Shown one piece after another: positions 30,116-38,104 of a stretch of 64,000 nt of DNA. The stretch comes from Thalassoglobus sp. JC818 (GTDB lineage: Bacteria > Planctomycetota > Planctomycetia > Planctomycetales > Planctomycetaceae): contig NZ_JBFEFI010000008.1 of NCBI RefSeq assembly GCF_040717535.1, positions 62,001 through 126,000 of the forward strand, read 5' to 3'. Position numbers and translations under genes: made by a program. The notes beneath the pieces are model-generated. The model ran no database searches. It was not told the origin of the DNA and was given only the letters and a program-made list of their open reading frames with translations. Position 1 is the first letter of the stretch, and each line of letters opens with the position of its first letter.

Positions 30116-30508
30116 TCAACTGTGGCGACTGTGCTGCAGGGCGATTGCGGTCGCTGTGGCGTATGCGCGGCAGTGTGAGATGGTGATCAGAACTTCATCG
30201 ATCCCCTTCAGCTTGGCGACTTGCCCTGCACCGCCGGAAAGATCGATCACTGGTTCGCCGGAGGGTTTGTTATGAACCTGAATGTCTTTCCACCCGACTC
30301 CTTTCGTGAAGCCGGTTCCCAGCGTTTTCATCACCGCTTCTTTGGCAGCCCAGCGACCGGCATAGTGCTGAATGGCTTCTTTATGACGCTGACAGTACTT
30401 GATCTCAGTTTCTGAGTAGACCCGCTGCAGAAAGAGTTCACCGTGTCGTTCGATCATTTCACCGATTCGAACAATCTCGACAATGTCAGTGCCCAGTCCC
30501 ACAATCAC
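30116..30508 (-). CDS. acpS: Holo-[acyl-carrier-protein] synthase
   Basis: Transfers 4'-phosphopantetheine from CoA to the serine of acyl carrier protein, needed for fatty acid synthesis. The 130-residue length is typical of the trimeric AcpS group. The magnesium-binding residues are visible as Asp8 (GLGTDIVEI) and Glu57 (RWAAKEAVMKTLG). The C-terminal strand has the ISHCRAYATA motif (the common form is SHxxxYAxA). The start is GTG at 30508, overlapping the stop of the upstream membrane-protein gene by 4 nt (GTGA), so the two are translationally coupled. Confidence 0.96.
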   Translation of the reverse strand: MIVGLGTDIVEIVRIGEMIERHGELFLQRVYSETEIKYCQRHKEAIQHYAGRWAAKEAVMKTLGTGFTKGVGWKDIQVHNKPSGEPVIDLSGGAGQVAKLKGIDEVLITISHCRAYATATAIALQHSRHS

Positions 30509-31065
30509 GTTTCAATTTCCTTCGTTGTCGTATCCGAAGCCAATGGCGTTCTCCAAACCATCAAGCTTGCAAGGGTCGCTGCACAAATCAGTTCGAGGCT
30601 CCAGAACACGATGGAAAGATTTTCCGCTGACTTTCCAATTTTCGAGTATCTGAACTTCAGGTAGTCGTTAAAACGCGGTTGCAAATTGCGGCGCTCTTGC
30701 CGGTATCGTTCTACAAGTTCTGGATCATCACTCGCCATTTCTTCTGCAAGATTGAGCATGGCAAGTTGTTCCGGGTCGTTTTCAATCTGTTGGCTGCGCG
30801 CTGCCTTCAATTGCTGGAAGGAAGCCCAAGCGAGTTGTGTTCCTCCGATGAGCACAACCACGAATGCAATCACGGGCAGAAAACGACTGCGATTGAGTTC
30901 AAATTCGCGTGCCAACCGACCGAACGCCATCCCGGAGAGAACTCCGAAAATCAGGTATATCAATCCGATGCGACGCATCGACTGCGGGGCGTAGGCGAAA
31001 GCAATTGCAAGAGCCAGAACGATTCCCAAACTTGAAAGCGACCACAGTAAGAAGCGAACTTTCAT
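30505..31065 (-). CDS. Hypothetical membrane protein coupled to acpS
   Basis: A 186-residue integral membrane protein that I do not recognise. Hydrophobic segments lie at about 5-25 (LLWSLSSLGIVLALAIAFAY), 31-50 (RIGLIYLIFGVLSGMAFG), 62-82 (FLPVIAFVVVLIGGTQLAW) and 152-170 (SIVFWSLELICAATLASLMV). A charged helical stretch (85-140, Glu, Gln and Arg rich) lies between the third and fourth. Four TM helices with one soluble loop are predicted. It overlaps acpS by 4 nt, which suggests co-expression; a link to lipid metabolism is speculative. Confidence 0.75.
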   Translation of the reverse strand: MKVRFLLWSLSSLGIVLALAIAFAYAPQSMRRIGLIYLIFGVLSGMAFGRLAREFELNRSRFLPVIAFVVVLIGGTQLAWASFQQLKAARSQQIENDPEQLAMLNLAEEMASDDPELVERYRQERRNLQPRFNDYLKFRYSKIGKSAENLSIVFWSLELICAATLASLMVWRTPLASDTTTKEIET

Positions 31066-31400
31066 CAGTAAACCGTGATCCTCCTGATTCGTGAATCGGG
31101 TTCAGCAGGTACGCTGAAACCACTCCGGCCAGGAACGCTTCGAACTGACGGAGACTGCGATGTGCGATAAGCTGAGCAGAGTAGCCGACAGACCCTCGAA
31201 AGGGAAATCACCGCCCTCGAAGAGATTTCAGATGTGAAATTGAACTTGGGAATTCAATCAGTCTCACGAGACACTCTTCGAGTTTCGATTCGAAGAGCGA
31301 CATCCCGAGCATGCGGAGCGTGAATCCGTCCCTGGTCCGCCCCGCGTCGGAATCATTCATCAATGTGATGGATCGATATGAACGTGTTCAGAATTGTGAG
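31066..31400. other. Non-coding gap with two inverted repeats
   Basis: About 335 nt between two minus-strand genes. Two dyads are visible: CCTGATTC/GAATCGGG (with one G-T pair) just upstream of the membrane-protein start, and a perfect 8-bp repeat CTCTTCGA (31274-31281) and TCGAAGAG (31290-31297) with an 8-nt loop. The second is placed to end the pilT-gspE-small gene transcript; no U tract is present. No open frame here has support. Confidence 0.45.
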
Positions 31401-31724
31401 CTACCAGCCCAGCGACATGTTTGTTTCGATTGCAAGTTGCGCTTCGTGCAGGTCAGTTCCGGTTTCTTGGCGATATAACCGAATCGCATGAACTTTGTCG
31501 CCGGCCGCTTTCGCAAGGCAGTCGCGTGCTGTGTTACACGGATCGGTTGAGTTTTCGATCCCCAGGAGTCGCTTTGAAATGACCCAGACATCGCGAGGTC
31601 GCTGGTGAACCCGTTTCACCGATTCGCCAGGGTAATTCTCTTCGGCGAATTGGAGTGCGCCTTCTCGGTCGTCTGCCCACCCGATCATGATGTGAGCGTC
31701 AGTCTCAATTTCGAATAGCGGCAT
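31401..31724 (-). CDS. Small protein with L7/L12 C-terminal-like motif
   Basis: A 107-residue cytoplasmic protein. Residues 1-60 form a compact alpha/beta part (FEIETDAHIMIGWADDREGALQ, then VWVISKRLLG). Residues 75-103 (GDKVHAIRLYRQETG, then LHEAQLAIE) resemble the C-terminal domain of ribosomal protein L7/L12, whose helix-turn usually reads K-x-x-A-I-K-x-x-R-x-x-T-G-L-x-L-K-E-A-K-x-x-V-E. Small standalone proteins with this motif are widespread and uncharacterised. It lies 28 nt downstream of the GspE-like gene and looks like the third gene of the pilT operon. Confidence 0.7.
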   Translation of the reverse strand: MPLFEIETDAHIMIGWADDREGALQFAEENYPGESVKRVHQRPRDVWVISKRLLGIENSTDPCNTARDCLAKAAGDKVHAIRLYRQETGTDLHEAQLAIETNMSLGW

Positions 31725-31752
31725 CGTTCTGGACCTTTTGTTTAGAGATCAG

Positions 31753-33636
31753 CTATTTGACAACCCTCGTAATTTCGTCGACGGAAGTAACTCCCCGTAC
31801 GACTAACCTTAGTCCTTCCTCTTGCATGTAAAGCATCCCGTCTTTACGTGCTTCGTTTCGAATGGCGGACATCGTGGCCGTGCTGCGAATCATGTCTCGA
31901 ATCCTGTCAGTAATCATGAGGAGTTCGAAGACGCCAACTCGTCCATAGTATCCCAATCCGCCGCACTTGGTGCAAACCGTCGGAGACTTCACCGGCGGAC
32001 GGAAGAACTCCTTAACCTTCTCCGGTGGCAATCCCACAGCTTTCAAGAGTTCTGCCTTGGGACGATACGATTCCCGACACCGAGTGCAAAGTCGACGAGC
32101 AAGTCGCTGTGAGAGAACAGCAGAGATCGACGTGGAAATCATGAATGGTTCCACATCAAGATCGAGCAAACGATAGAGCGCGGTGATCGTGTCATTCGCG
32201 TGAATTGTCGAGAAAACCATGTGGCCAGTATTGGCTGCCTGACATGCGATTTTCGCTGTCTCGGTATCTCGAACTTCCCCGATCATCACGACGTCGGGGT
32301 CCTGCCTCAAGATACTTCGCAAAGCCTGGCCGAAGGTGTTTCCGGACTTTGTGTTGACTTCGATTTGAGTGACGTCGGGCATCAAATACTCGACCGGATC
32401 TTCAACAGTAATAATGTTGCGTTCACTCGAATCCAGGTCGTTCAGACAGGCATACAGAGTCGTCGATTTACCAGCCCCGGTTGGTCCGCAAACAAGCATC
32501 AGTCCATGCGGCTGATGAATGACTTTTTCGAGATTGCGCTGCATTTGTTTACGCATCCCGAGTTCTTCGACCCTGCCCACTGAGTTGGACTGATCGAGAA
32601 TACGCATACTCAGCTTTTCGCCATGCCGAGTTCCCTGTGAAGCGACACGAAAGTCAATTTCGCGACCTTCGACGATCGCTCCGAAACCGCCGTCCTGCGA
32701 CCGCCTCTTCTCGGTGATGTCGATCGCACACAGCACTTTGAAGATGTTGATGACCGCATCGCCGACAGCTTTGTCGAACGGTTCGGCAGGATACATGACG
32801 CCATCGATTCGGACACGAATCCCGAGCTCTTCGTCTTTCGGTTCCAGATGGATGTCGGTCGCCCGCCGTTGAATCGCGTCGTAGACGAGTTCTTTGGCAG
32901 CGACATAGCCACGCGATGATTCCACCTGACGTGTTCTAGCTTCGTCACGTCGTCCGGTTTTCGTTTTTCCAACGAACTGGATTGGCGGTCCGGTAGTCGT
33001 TTCGCCCTTTTCACCGCCGCCAATATGAATTCCAACTTTGGCGAGCTGCCGCGTTGTCCACCGAGCAATATGGTCCGGCGTCATCACACGTCGACCGGCG
33101 GGGACGTTCTCATTTCGTTCGCGAATGTAGAGCCCCAGGGGAGCACCAATCGCCGAGAGAGTCATTAGAAACCCGACGGGAAAGAGCGGCACCAGCAGTG
33201 CCGCGGGAATCCCGATCACCCCTCCGGTGGTCATGCAGCCATTCCAAAACTGCGGGCGAATATGAAGGTCTCGACCGTCATCGTGCACCCACCTCGAGGA
33301 GTGAATCCACAACGCAAACACGACAAGGAGGCAACCAAACTTTAACAGCGAGAGATAAAACCCGACTTGCGGCGTTTGAACAACACGTAGCCCGTAATCG
33401 GGTCGACTTGGAATTGCATTCCCGCGAATGAAAGGATCAACCGGCACGGCATACCGTTCGACTTCGACTGCACTATCGGCAGCCACGTCGGGAACTGGTT
33501 CATTGATCGGAGCTGGAGGCGGAACAGCCACTGGCTCTTGTGCATGAGCAGAGGGGAATAACACCCCTCCTCCCACAAACTGGCCCAACACAACCAAAAC
33601 GATCTTCAGATGCGGAATACGGAAGCTAGCGAACAC
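31753..33636 (-). CDS. GspE/PilB-type secretion ATPase with membrane-anchored N-terminus
   Basis: A type II secretion/type IV pilus ATPase of 627 residues. The catalytic part is complete: N2 domain from about 245, Walker A GPTGAGKST (384-392), Asp box, His box (ANTGHMVFSTIHA, about 468-480), Walker B DPDVVMIGEVRD (446-457) and a tetracysteine zinc motif (CTRC 517-520, CTKC 555-558) that marks assembly ATPases. The N-terminus is unusual: residues 1-33 look like a signal peptide (IVLVVLGQFVGGGVLF, then SAHAQ), 34-90 are Pro rich, and about 97-113 and 137-172 are hydrophobic enough to span the membrane. GspE and PilB are normally soluble. It follows pilT (79 nt). Confidence 0.88.
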   Translation of the reverse strand: MFASFRIPHLKIVLVVLGQFVGGGVLFPSAHAQEPVAVPPPAPINEPVPDVAADSAVEVERYAVPVDPFIRGNAIPSRPDYGLRVVQTPQVGFYLSLLKFGCLLVVFALWIHSSRWVHDDGRDLHIRPQFWNGCMTTGGVIGIPAALLVPLFPVGFLMTLSAIGAPLGLYIRERNENVPAGRRVMTPDHIARWTTRQLAKVGIHIGGGEKGETTTGPPIQFVGKTKTGRRDEARTRQVESSRGYVAAKELVYDAIQRRATDIHLEPKDEELGIRVRIDGVMYPAEPFDKAVGDAVINIFKVLCAIDITEKRRSQDGGFGAIVEGREIDFRVASQGTRHGEKLSMRILDQSNSVGRVEELGMRKQMQRNLEKVIHQPHGLMLVCGPTGAGKSTTLYACLNDLDSSERNIITVEDPVEYLMPDVTQIEVNTKSGNTFGQALRSILRQDPDVVMIGEVRDTETAKIACQAANTGHMVFSTIHANDTITALYRLLDLDVEPFMISTSISAVLSQRLARRLCTRCRESYRPKAELLKAVGLPPEKVKEFFRPPVKSPTVCTKCGGLGYYGRVGVFELLMITDRIRDMIRSTATMSAIRNEARKDGMLYMQEEGLRLVVRGVTSVDEITRVVK

Positions 33637-33715
33637 GATCTTCCTGTTTCTTGTTTCAGAAGAGTGTACGAACTTGCGAAATGTTCCGCGCAGGTTAGCA
33701 GAATTTTGGCTCGGA

Positions 33716-34861
33716 CTACAGGATCGCGGAGGCTTTGACGTCGATTCCTTTGATCATCATTTTGAGTTCTTCCACGTTTGGAGAAATCTCAAACGCTGCC
33801 GCTCGACTCACATATTCTTCAGTGATGAATTTATAGAGCGAGTCGTTGAACAACTGCATTCCTTCATCTTTTCCAAGTCGGATCGCAGCAGAAAGCTTTT
33901 CGTCTTTCTGCTCAAGCACAAGTTTTCGCACGGTTGGATTGAACCGCATGATTTCCACGATCGGAACTCGCGAAGGCTTATCGACAATCGTTTTCAGAAG
34001 CTTCTGACCGACGATAGCTTTCATATTCATCGCCATACTGGCTCGAATAGCGCTGTGCATCGCTTGTGGGAAGAGATCGAGAATACGACCGATCGTACCC
34101 GGAGCACTCGAAGCGTGAATCGTTCCGAACACCAGGTGACCGGTTTCCGCAGCGTGAATCGCGGTTTCGAACGTTTCCGCGTCTCGCAATTCACCGACGA
34201 GCATGATGTCCGGGTCTTCTCGCACAGCATGTTTCATCGCGATATGGAAGTCGATCACGTCCATCCCGATTTCGCGTTGATTGATCAGACACTTGTCAGG
34301 CGTGTAGACGAATTCGATCGGGTCTTCGATCGTCAAAATGTGCTTGCGATAGTTGTGATTCACCCAGTTGAGCATCGAAGCGATGGTCGTCGACTTACCA
34401 GAACCAGTCACCCCGGCCAGCAACACCATCCCTTGATCATATTTGCACAATTCTTCCATGACAGGCGGAAGATAAAGCCCTTCGAACGGCGGAATCGATT
34501 GCTCGACTTTTCGAGCCACCATTCCAGGCAGGCCAAGCTGCTTGAACAGATTGACACGGAAACGCCAATCGTTGCCCTCAAAAGGGACAATGTGAGCGAA
34601 GTCCGCTCCGCCATCCCGCTCGAAGATCATTTTGTTTCGATCGTCCATCACCTCGTAGAACATCGACCAAAGCTGCTGCTCAGTCAGCGGAGGCATGGTC
34701 AGCTCGCGAATCGTTCCGCGAATTCGAAGCATCGCGGGTTTCTCAGCCTGCAAATGCAAGTCGGACGCTTCATGTTTGATTTGAAGTTTGAAGAGCTTGT
34801 TGACTTCCGGCTCGCGAGCCTTCTTCTCTGCAACGGTTTCAACCGGAGAATCAGTAGACAT
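33716..34861 (-). CDS. pilT: PilT-like retraction ATPase
   Basis: Hexameric ATPase that retracts type IV pili. The start at 34861 (381 aa, MSTDSPVETVAEKK) has GGAG 8 nt upstream; a longer frame to 34975 adds a poor leader. It has the N-terminal PAS-like region (DLHLQAEKPAMLRIRG), Walker A GVTGSGKST (150-158), Asp box (TIEDPIEF), Walker B DPDIMLVGELRD (216-227) and His box (AAETGHLVFGTIHA, 237-250). It lacks the tetracysteine motif of PilB, which supports PilT. No pilin, pilC or pilQ gene is nearby; the partners are the GspE-like ATPase and a small gene downstream. Confidence 0.92.
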   Translation of the reverse strand: MSTDSPVETVAEKKAREPEVNKLFKLQIKHEASDLHLQAEKPAMLRIRGTIRELTMPPLTEQQLWSMFYEVMDDRNKMIFERDGGADFAHIVPFEGNDWRFRVNLFKQLGLPGMVARKVEQSIPPFEGLYLPPVMEELCKYDQGMVLLAGVTGSGKSTTIASMLNWVNHNYRKHILTIEDPIEFVYTPDKCLINQREIGMDVIDFHIAMKHAVREDPDIMLVGELRDAETFETAIHAAETGHLVFGTIHASSAPGTIGRILDLFPQAMHSAIRASMAMNMKAIVGQKLLKTIVDKPSRVPIVEIMRFNPTVRKLVLEQKDEKLSAAIRLGKDEGMQLFNDSLYKFITEEYVSRAAAFEISPNVEELKMMIKGIDVKASAIL

Positions 34862-35375
34862 TTCCACACTCCATGAAGTGGTCGAAGAACGACTTTGATT
34901 TAGATGCGATGAGGAAAGTTCGGGAACAGTGAGAACCGTCTGTTGCCTCCGAGGAAGAATTGTAGCACGCCCCACGACATCAGGAAATCATCGGATTCTC
35001 ATTTGGACGAGGACGAATTGAAAACCTCCAGCAGTTTCGCAGGGTGCTGATCGCACCTGAAGTTCTCATATTCACTCAACCATTTTGCCGCAGGTTTTGC
35101 GTCCTGCCCTTCCCTCGGCGTTCGCGTTTGGGCTGGTCTTCTCGAAACAATCAGCGGAGCGAGTTTCTTTGGAATTCCGCGGACATTTGCCACTTGTCCG
35201 TTTGGGCGAAATTTGACAGAAATGCCGTCTCTTCCGAATTTTCCCTGTCGGGAAGGAATGCTTTCGGTCGACACCAGAAGTGTGTTCACCCATGAAGAAC
35301 GAAAAACTGGCTGCGCAAGTCGCGACCGAGGACACTCCATTTTGCGAAATCTGTCCTGATTGACAGGGTTGATGT
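34862..35375. other. Divergent promoter region without a supported gene
   Basis: About 510 nt separate the pilT start (minus) from the FHA gene start (plus). A minus-strand frame at 34999-35340 (113 codons, basic) has no ribosome binding site or recognisable motif, and I do not call it. A short dyad CTGTC/GACAG lies just before the FHA gene. The region presumably holds the promoters of both genes. Confidence 0.4.
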
Positions 35376-36077
35376 ATGAACAATCCGAACCCCCAGGGAC
35401 GTGAGTTCCGGCTTCGCATCGAGCGTGGTAACACCAAGTTTCCGAATCGACCTATTCATTCGGACCGCTTTCTCATCGGAGCAGGCACAAACTGCCATCT
35501 GCAACTTGGCGGCGAAATGCCGATTCTGCACAGTGTGATCGTGACCAATGGAGACGCACTCTGGATTGACGCAGTCGTCGCCGAACCTCCGCTTCTGATC
35601 AACAGAAATCCAACTCGCGAAGGTCCACTCAGCGCTGGCGACTTAATCGAAATCGGCCCGTTCGTTTTTCATGTCGAATCCAAACCAATCGCCGAAGCTG
35701 CCTCATCCGATGACGCAGATGACGAGCCGGTCGACTTGAGTGAACTCAGCGCAGATGAACTCGTCGACCTGATGCAGTCTGAGATTGATTCTCTCGCCGC
35801 TGTCGAACAATCGCGTCGAACAGGTGCCTCAGCCCTGCTCCGTGCCCTCGCCCGCATTGAGGACTCAGCTCCAAGCGCACACATGCAGGAGACTGAAGAG
35901 GAACTCGCTTCTCGAAGTGATCGAGAGAACGAACTTCGGAGAATCGAAGAAGAACTCGACGCACGCTCCGCTCGGCTTCAGGCAGCCCAGGATCGCCTTG
36001 CAGAGATGTTGCAAGCCCTCGCTTCCAGACAACCTTCTGATGATGGTGAAGACGATTCGATGCGATTGACCGCTTGA
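35376..36077 (+). CDS. FHA-domain protein with C-terminal coiled coil
   Basis: A 233-residue protein. Residues 10-105 look like a forkhead-associated domain, which binds phosphothreonine peptides: FRLRIERGNTKFPNRPI, then the RFLIGAGTNCHLQLGG segment (the usual R-x-x-I-G-R-x-x-x-C-D-I, with the Arg after Gly replaced), the I-L-H-S pair and the ALWIDAVVAEPPLLIN block. An acidic linker (107-150) follows, then a long heptad-rich helix (about 170-225) suited to a coiled coil. It may respond to Ser/Thr kinases, of which this window has one at 57 kb. AGGG lies 7 nt before the ATG; an 18-nt dyad after the stop (36079-36096) may end the transcript. Confidence 0.8.
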   Translation: MNNPNPQGREFRLRIERGNTKFPNRPIHSDRFLIGAGTNCHLQLGGEMPILHSVIVTNGDALWIDAVVAEPPLLINRNPTREGPLSAGDLIEIGPFVFHVESKPIAEAASSDDADDEPVDLSELSADELVDLMQSEIDSLAAVEQSRRTGASALLRALARIEDSAPSAHMQETEEELASRSDRENELRRIEEELDARSARLQAAQDRLAEMLQALASRQPSDDGEDDSMRLTA

Positions 36078-36205
36078 GCGATTCTCTTCCGAATCGTGAA
36101 TGGAATTCGCACCGTTCTTGGGGTTAATGAGCGAAAAGGTGTGCACTCCTGCAGGCCCTCGGATGATCTCAGATTCCGATCAAGCATTGACGAACTCTCT
36201 CATCC

Positions 36206-36242
36206 ACAAAAAAAGGAAGACCGACGAGTGTCAGTCTTCCTT
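36206..36242 (-). terminator. Intrinsic terminator of the PEP-CTERM gene
   Basis: On the minus strand a 13-bp stem with one G-T pair (arms 36230-36242 and 36213-36225) and a 4-nt loop is followed directly by a run of T residues (complement of 36207-36214). It lies 28 nt downstream of the stop codon at 36270. This is one of the clearest intrinsic terminators in the window. Confidence 0.88.
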
Positions 36243-36269
36243 GGTCTCCAAACTGAATTATCACTCAGT

Positions 36270-36923
36270 TTACGACTTCGCTGTTGATCGACGGCGGACA
36301 ACTCGTCCACCAGCTCCAGCCAGGGCAATTCCAAAGAGTGCCATCGTTGACGGTTCAGGCACGACTGGAGAGTTCGATGCTGTCACTGTCACGTCATCTA
36401 AAGCCAAGTTTGCGAACCCGCCGCCTGATGTGTTTTGCAGCTGCAATGTCGAGGTCAAGCTTGTCGCGATGAATTTCAGGGTGTTACCAGCAACCCAATC
36501 GTTCGAATTGTCGGGAGTTGAGGAGGTCGTTGAACCGAGCAAGTTCAGTCCATCAAATGCACTGGCAACAATTGTCGAAAGACCGGTCCCTTGAATTGTT
36601 GCAATCTGGAAATCGACGCTGTACTCCTGCCCAATCACCGTGTCGAAAGTCTGTGAAATCAGACCACCTGATGCACCGTTGTGACCGAACGACAGAAACT
36701 GATCGCCATCTGCTGCAGCAATATTGGAAGTGGTGTTCACGCCACGTTCCAGCAAGATGAATCCACCGGAACTTGTCCAGTTGTCGAGATTCGATAGGCT
36801 AACTCGGCTTGGACCCGCCTGTGCCTGCGACTCGAAGCTTCCGTTCAAGAACATTCCTCCCTCGACAGTCGTCGAGAGAACAATCGCTCCGAACAGAGCC
36901 AAAGTTGAAACCGTACTTCGCAT
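36270..36923 (-). CDS. PEP-CTERM sorted exported protein
   Basis: A 217-residue secreted protein. The start at 36923 has AGGAAG 5-10 nt upstream and gives a signal peptide (MRSTVSTLALFGAIVLSTTVEGG). The mature part is a beta-sandwich resembling carbohydrate-binding-type modules (NGSFESQ near the N-terminus, FLSFGHNGASGGLISQTFDT, then LALDDVTVTAS). The C-terminus carries the sorting signal: VPEPSTMALFGIALAGA followed by the basic tail RVVRRRST, the PEP-CTERM arrangement recognised by exosortase. No exosortase gene is in the window. The product is probably surface- or matrix-attached. It ends at a strong intrinsic terminator. Confidence 0.9.
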   Translation of the reverse strand: MRSTVSTLALFGAIVLSTTVEGGMFLNGSFESQAQAGPSRVSLSNLDNWTSSGGFILLERGVNTTSNIAAADGDQFLSFGHNGASGGLISQTFDTVIGQEYSVDFQIATIQGTGLSTIVASAFDGLNLLGSTTSSTPDNSNDWVAGNTLKFIATSLTSTLQLQNTSGGGFANLALDDVTVTASNSPVVPEPSTMALFGIALAGAGGRVVRRRSTAKS

Positions 36924-37119
36924 TGTCTTCCTCTTCCTAAGCTTTTCGAAGGCTCGGTAGACCCGACAAGACGAATCGAGATACAATCCTCACCTTCTGT
37001 CTAGACCCATTTGTGATGTTTGCCATACTCTTGGAACAGACTACCTGCGTCAACAATTCCACCTAGGCTTCCTATTTTTTGTAAAAGAAATTGGTCGCAA
37101 TGTTAAGGGAGTGGAGCAG

Positions 37120-37620
37120 ATGAGTACTTCCGCAAACACTCAACATTCTGAACTCGCCAATCAGTGGTTCGATCGCTTGTGTGGATCGTGGACCGGGAGT
37201 TGCCGAACTTGGTTTGAACCAGGTCAGCTTGCGGATGAGTCTCCAATCCAAGGGCACTTCGAAAAGACAATTGGAGGCAACTTTCTCCGTCATCACTACA
37301 CAGGTCAAATTCGAAACTCTCCGCGGGTCGGTGAAGAACTTTTCGTTTTCAATCCGGTCGGTGCGACGATCGACGTGAGTTGGGCAGACTCATTTCACAT
37401 GAGTACATCGGTCATGCTATCTCGCGGGACGCTGACACAAGAGACACTCGACGTGACTGGTCAATACATGACCGGAGTTGATACTCCCGACTGGGGGTGG
37501 AGAACCGTTTATGACCTCATCAGTTCCGACGAGTTGATCATCACAGCTTACAACATCAGCCCGGAAGGCGAGTCCGCTCAAGCGCTCGAAACGAAGTACC
37601 GTCGCAGCGGTAAAGCTTGA
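37120..37620 (+). CDS. DUF1579-like lipocalin-fold protein
   Basis: A 166-residue cytoplasmic protein resembling DUF1579 and related lipocalin-fold proteins of unknown function. The typical opening is present: WFDRLCGSWTGSCRTWFEPG, followed by alternating strands (GHFEKTIGGNFLRHHYTG, then ELFVFNPVGATIDVSWADSF) and the closing block WGWRTVYDLISSDELIITAYNI. I start at the ATG at 37120, where GGGAG lies about 10 nt upstream; a GTG at 37111 would add three residues. It stands alone, 484 nt before the exporter operon on the same strand, and may be unrelated to it. Confidence 0.75.
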   Translation: MSTSANTQHSELANQWFDRLCGSWTGSCRTWFEPGQLADESPIQGHFEKTIGGNFLRHHYTGQIRNSPRVGEELFVFNPVGATIDVSWADSFHMSTSVMLSRGTLTQETLDVTGQYMTGVDTPDWGWRTVYDLISSDELIITAYNISPEGESAQALETKYRRSGKA

Positions 37621-38104
37621 ATGCCGCGAGAACAGTCGTCTCGAAGTCTGCCATGCGGCGAACTCGCCGATCTCTCCTGTGAATTTGCGTTCCCTCTTGT
37701 GACTTTGCACGAGAAACAATTCACAGAGATCAACCGGGCCTCCTCGGATTCTGTAAGCCTCAGCGACGATGCACTGTCGAACGCATTAAACATTGCAATT
37801 GGAAGTCACTGTTCTTCTTTGCAGGAAAGTGACCTCTCGGTCGCCGAAGAGTTCATTGATGGGCTCCAGAATCACCGACAACTCTCGAGCGCAACACACT
37901 ATCTTCAAACAACTTAAGAACGACATAAAATTGCGACACTACGTCTTGAACACAAGTCGTGAAGAAAACACCTCTGTCCATCTCATGAACACTGCTCAAT
38001 TTTCTCCGATTCAGTTATTTGCAATGTGCCTCAAAGACCTATCAGGCTAAAATCCCTCAAAGCACCGCAGGTGCTGCCAGAACCGCTATCGATGGGAGCA
38101 AACA
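37621..38104. other. Gap upstream of the exporter operon
   Basis: About 480 nt before the ABC gene. A frame of 98 codons starts directly at 37621 with no ribosome binding site, no motif and odd composition, so I do not call it. The region should contain the promoter of the ABC-hlyD-tolC operon; a GGGAG ribosome binding site lies 7 nt before the GTG at 38105. No strong dyad is visible. Confidence 0.4.

Noticed and set aside
33674-34876. 400-codon open frame on the plus strand across pilT
   Set aside because: It is antisense to the clear PilT ATPase with all its motifs; its His/Arg/Phe-rich composition is a frame shadow.
34999-35340. 113-codon basic minus-strand frame between pilT and the FHA gene
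   Set aside because: No ribosome binding site and no recognisable domain; it lies in a likely promoter region.
37621-37917. 98-codon frame directly after the DUF1579 gene
   Set aside because: No ribosome binding site, no motif, and the start immediately follows a stop codon; it may be chance.
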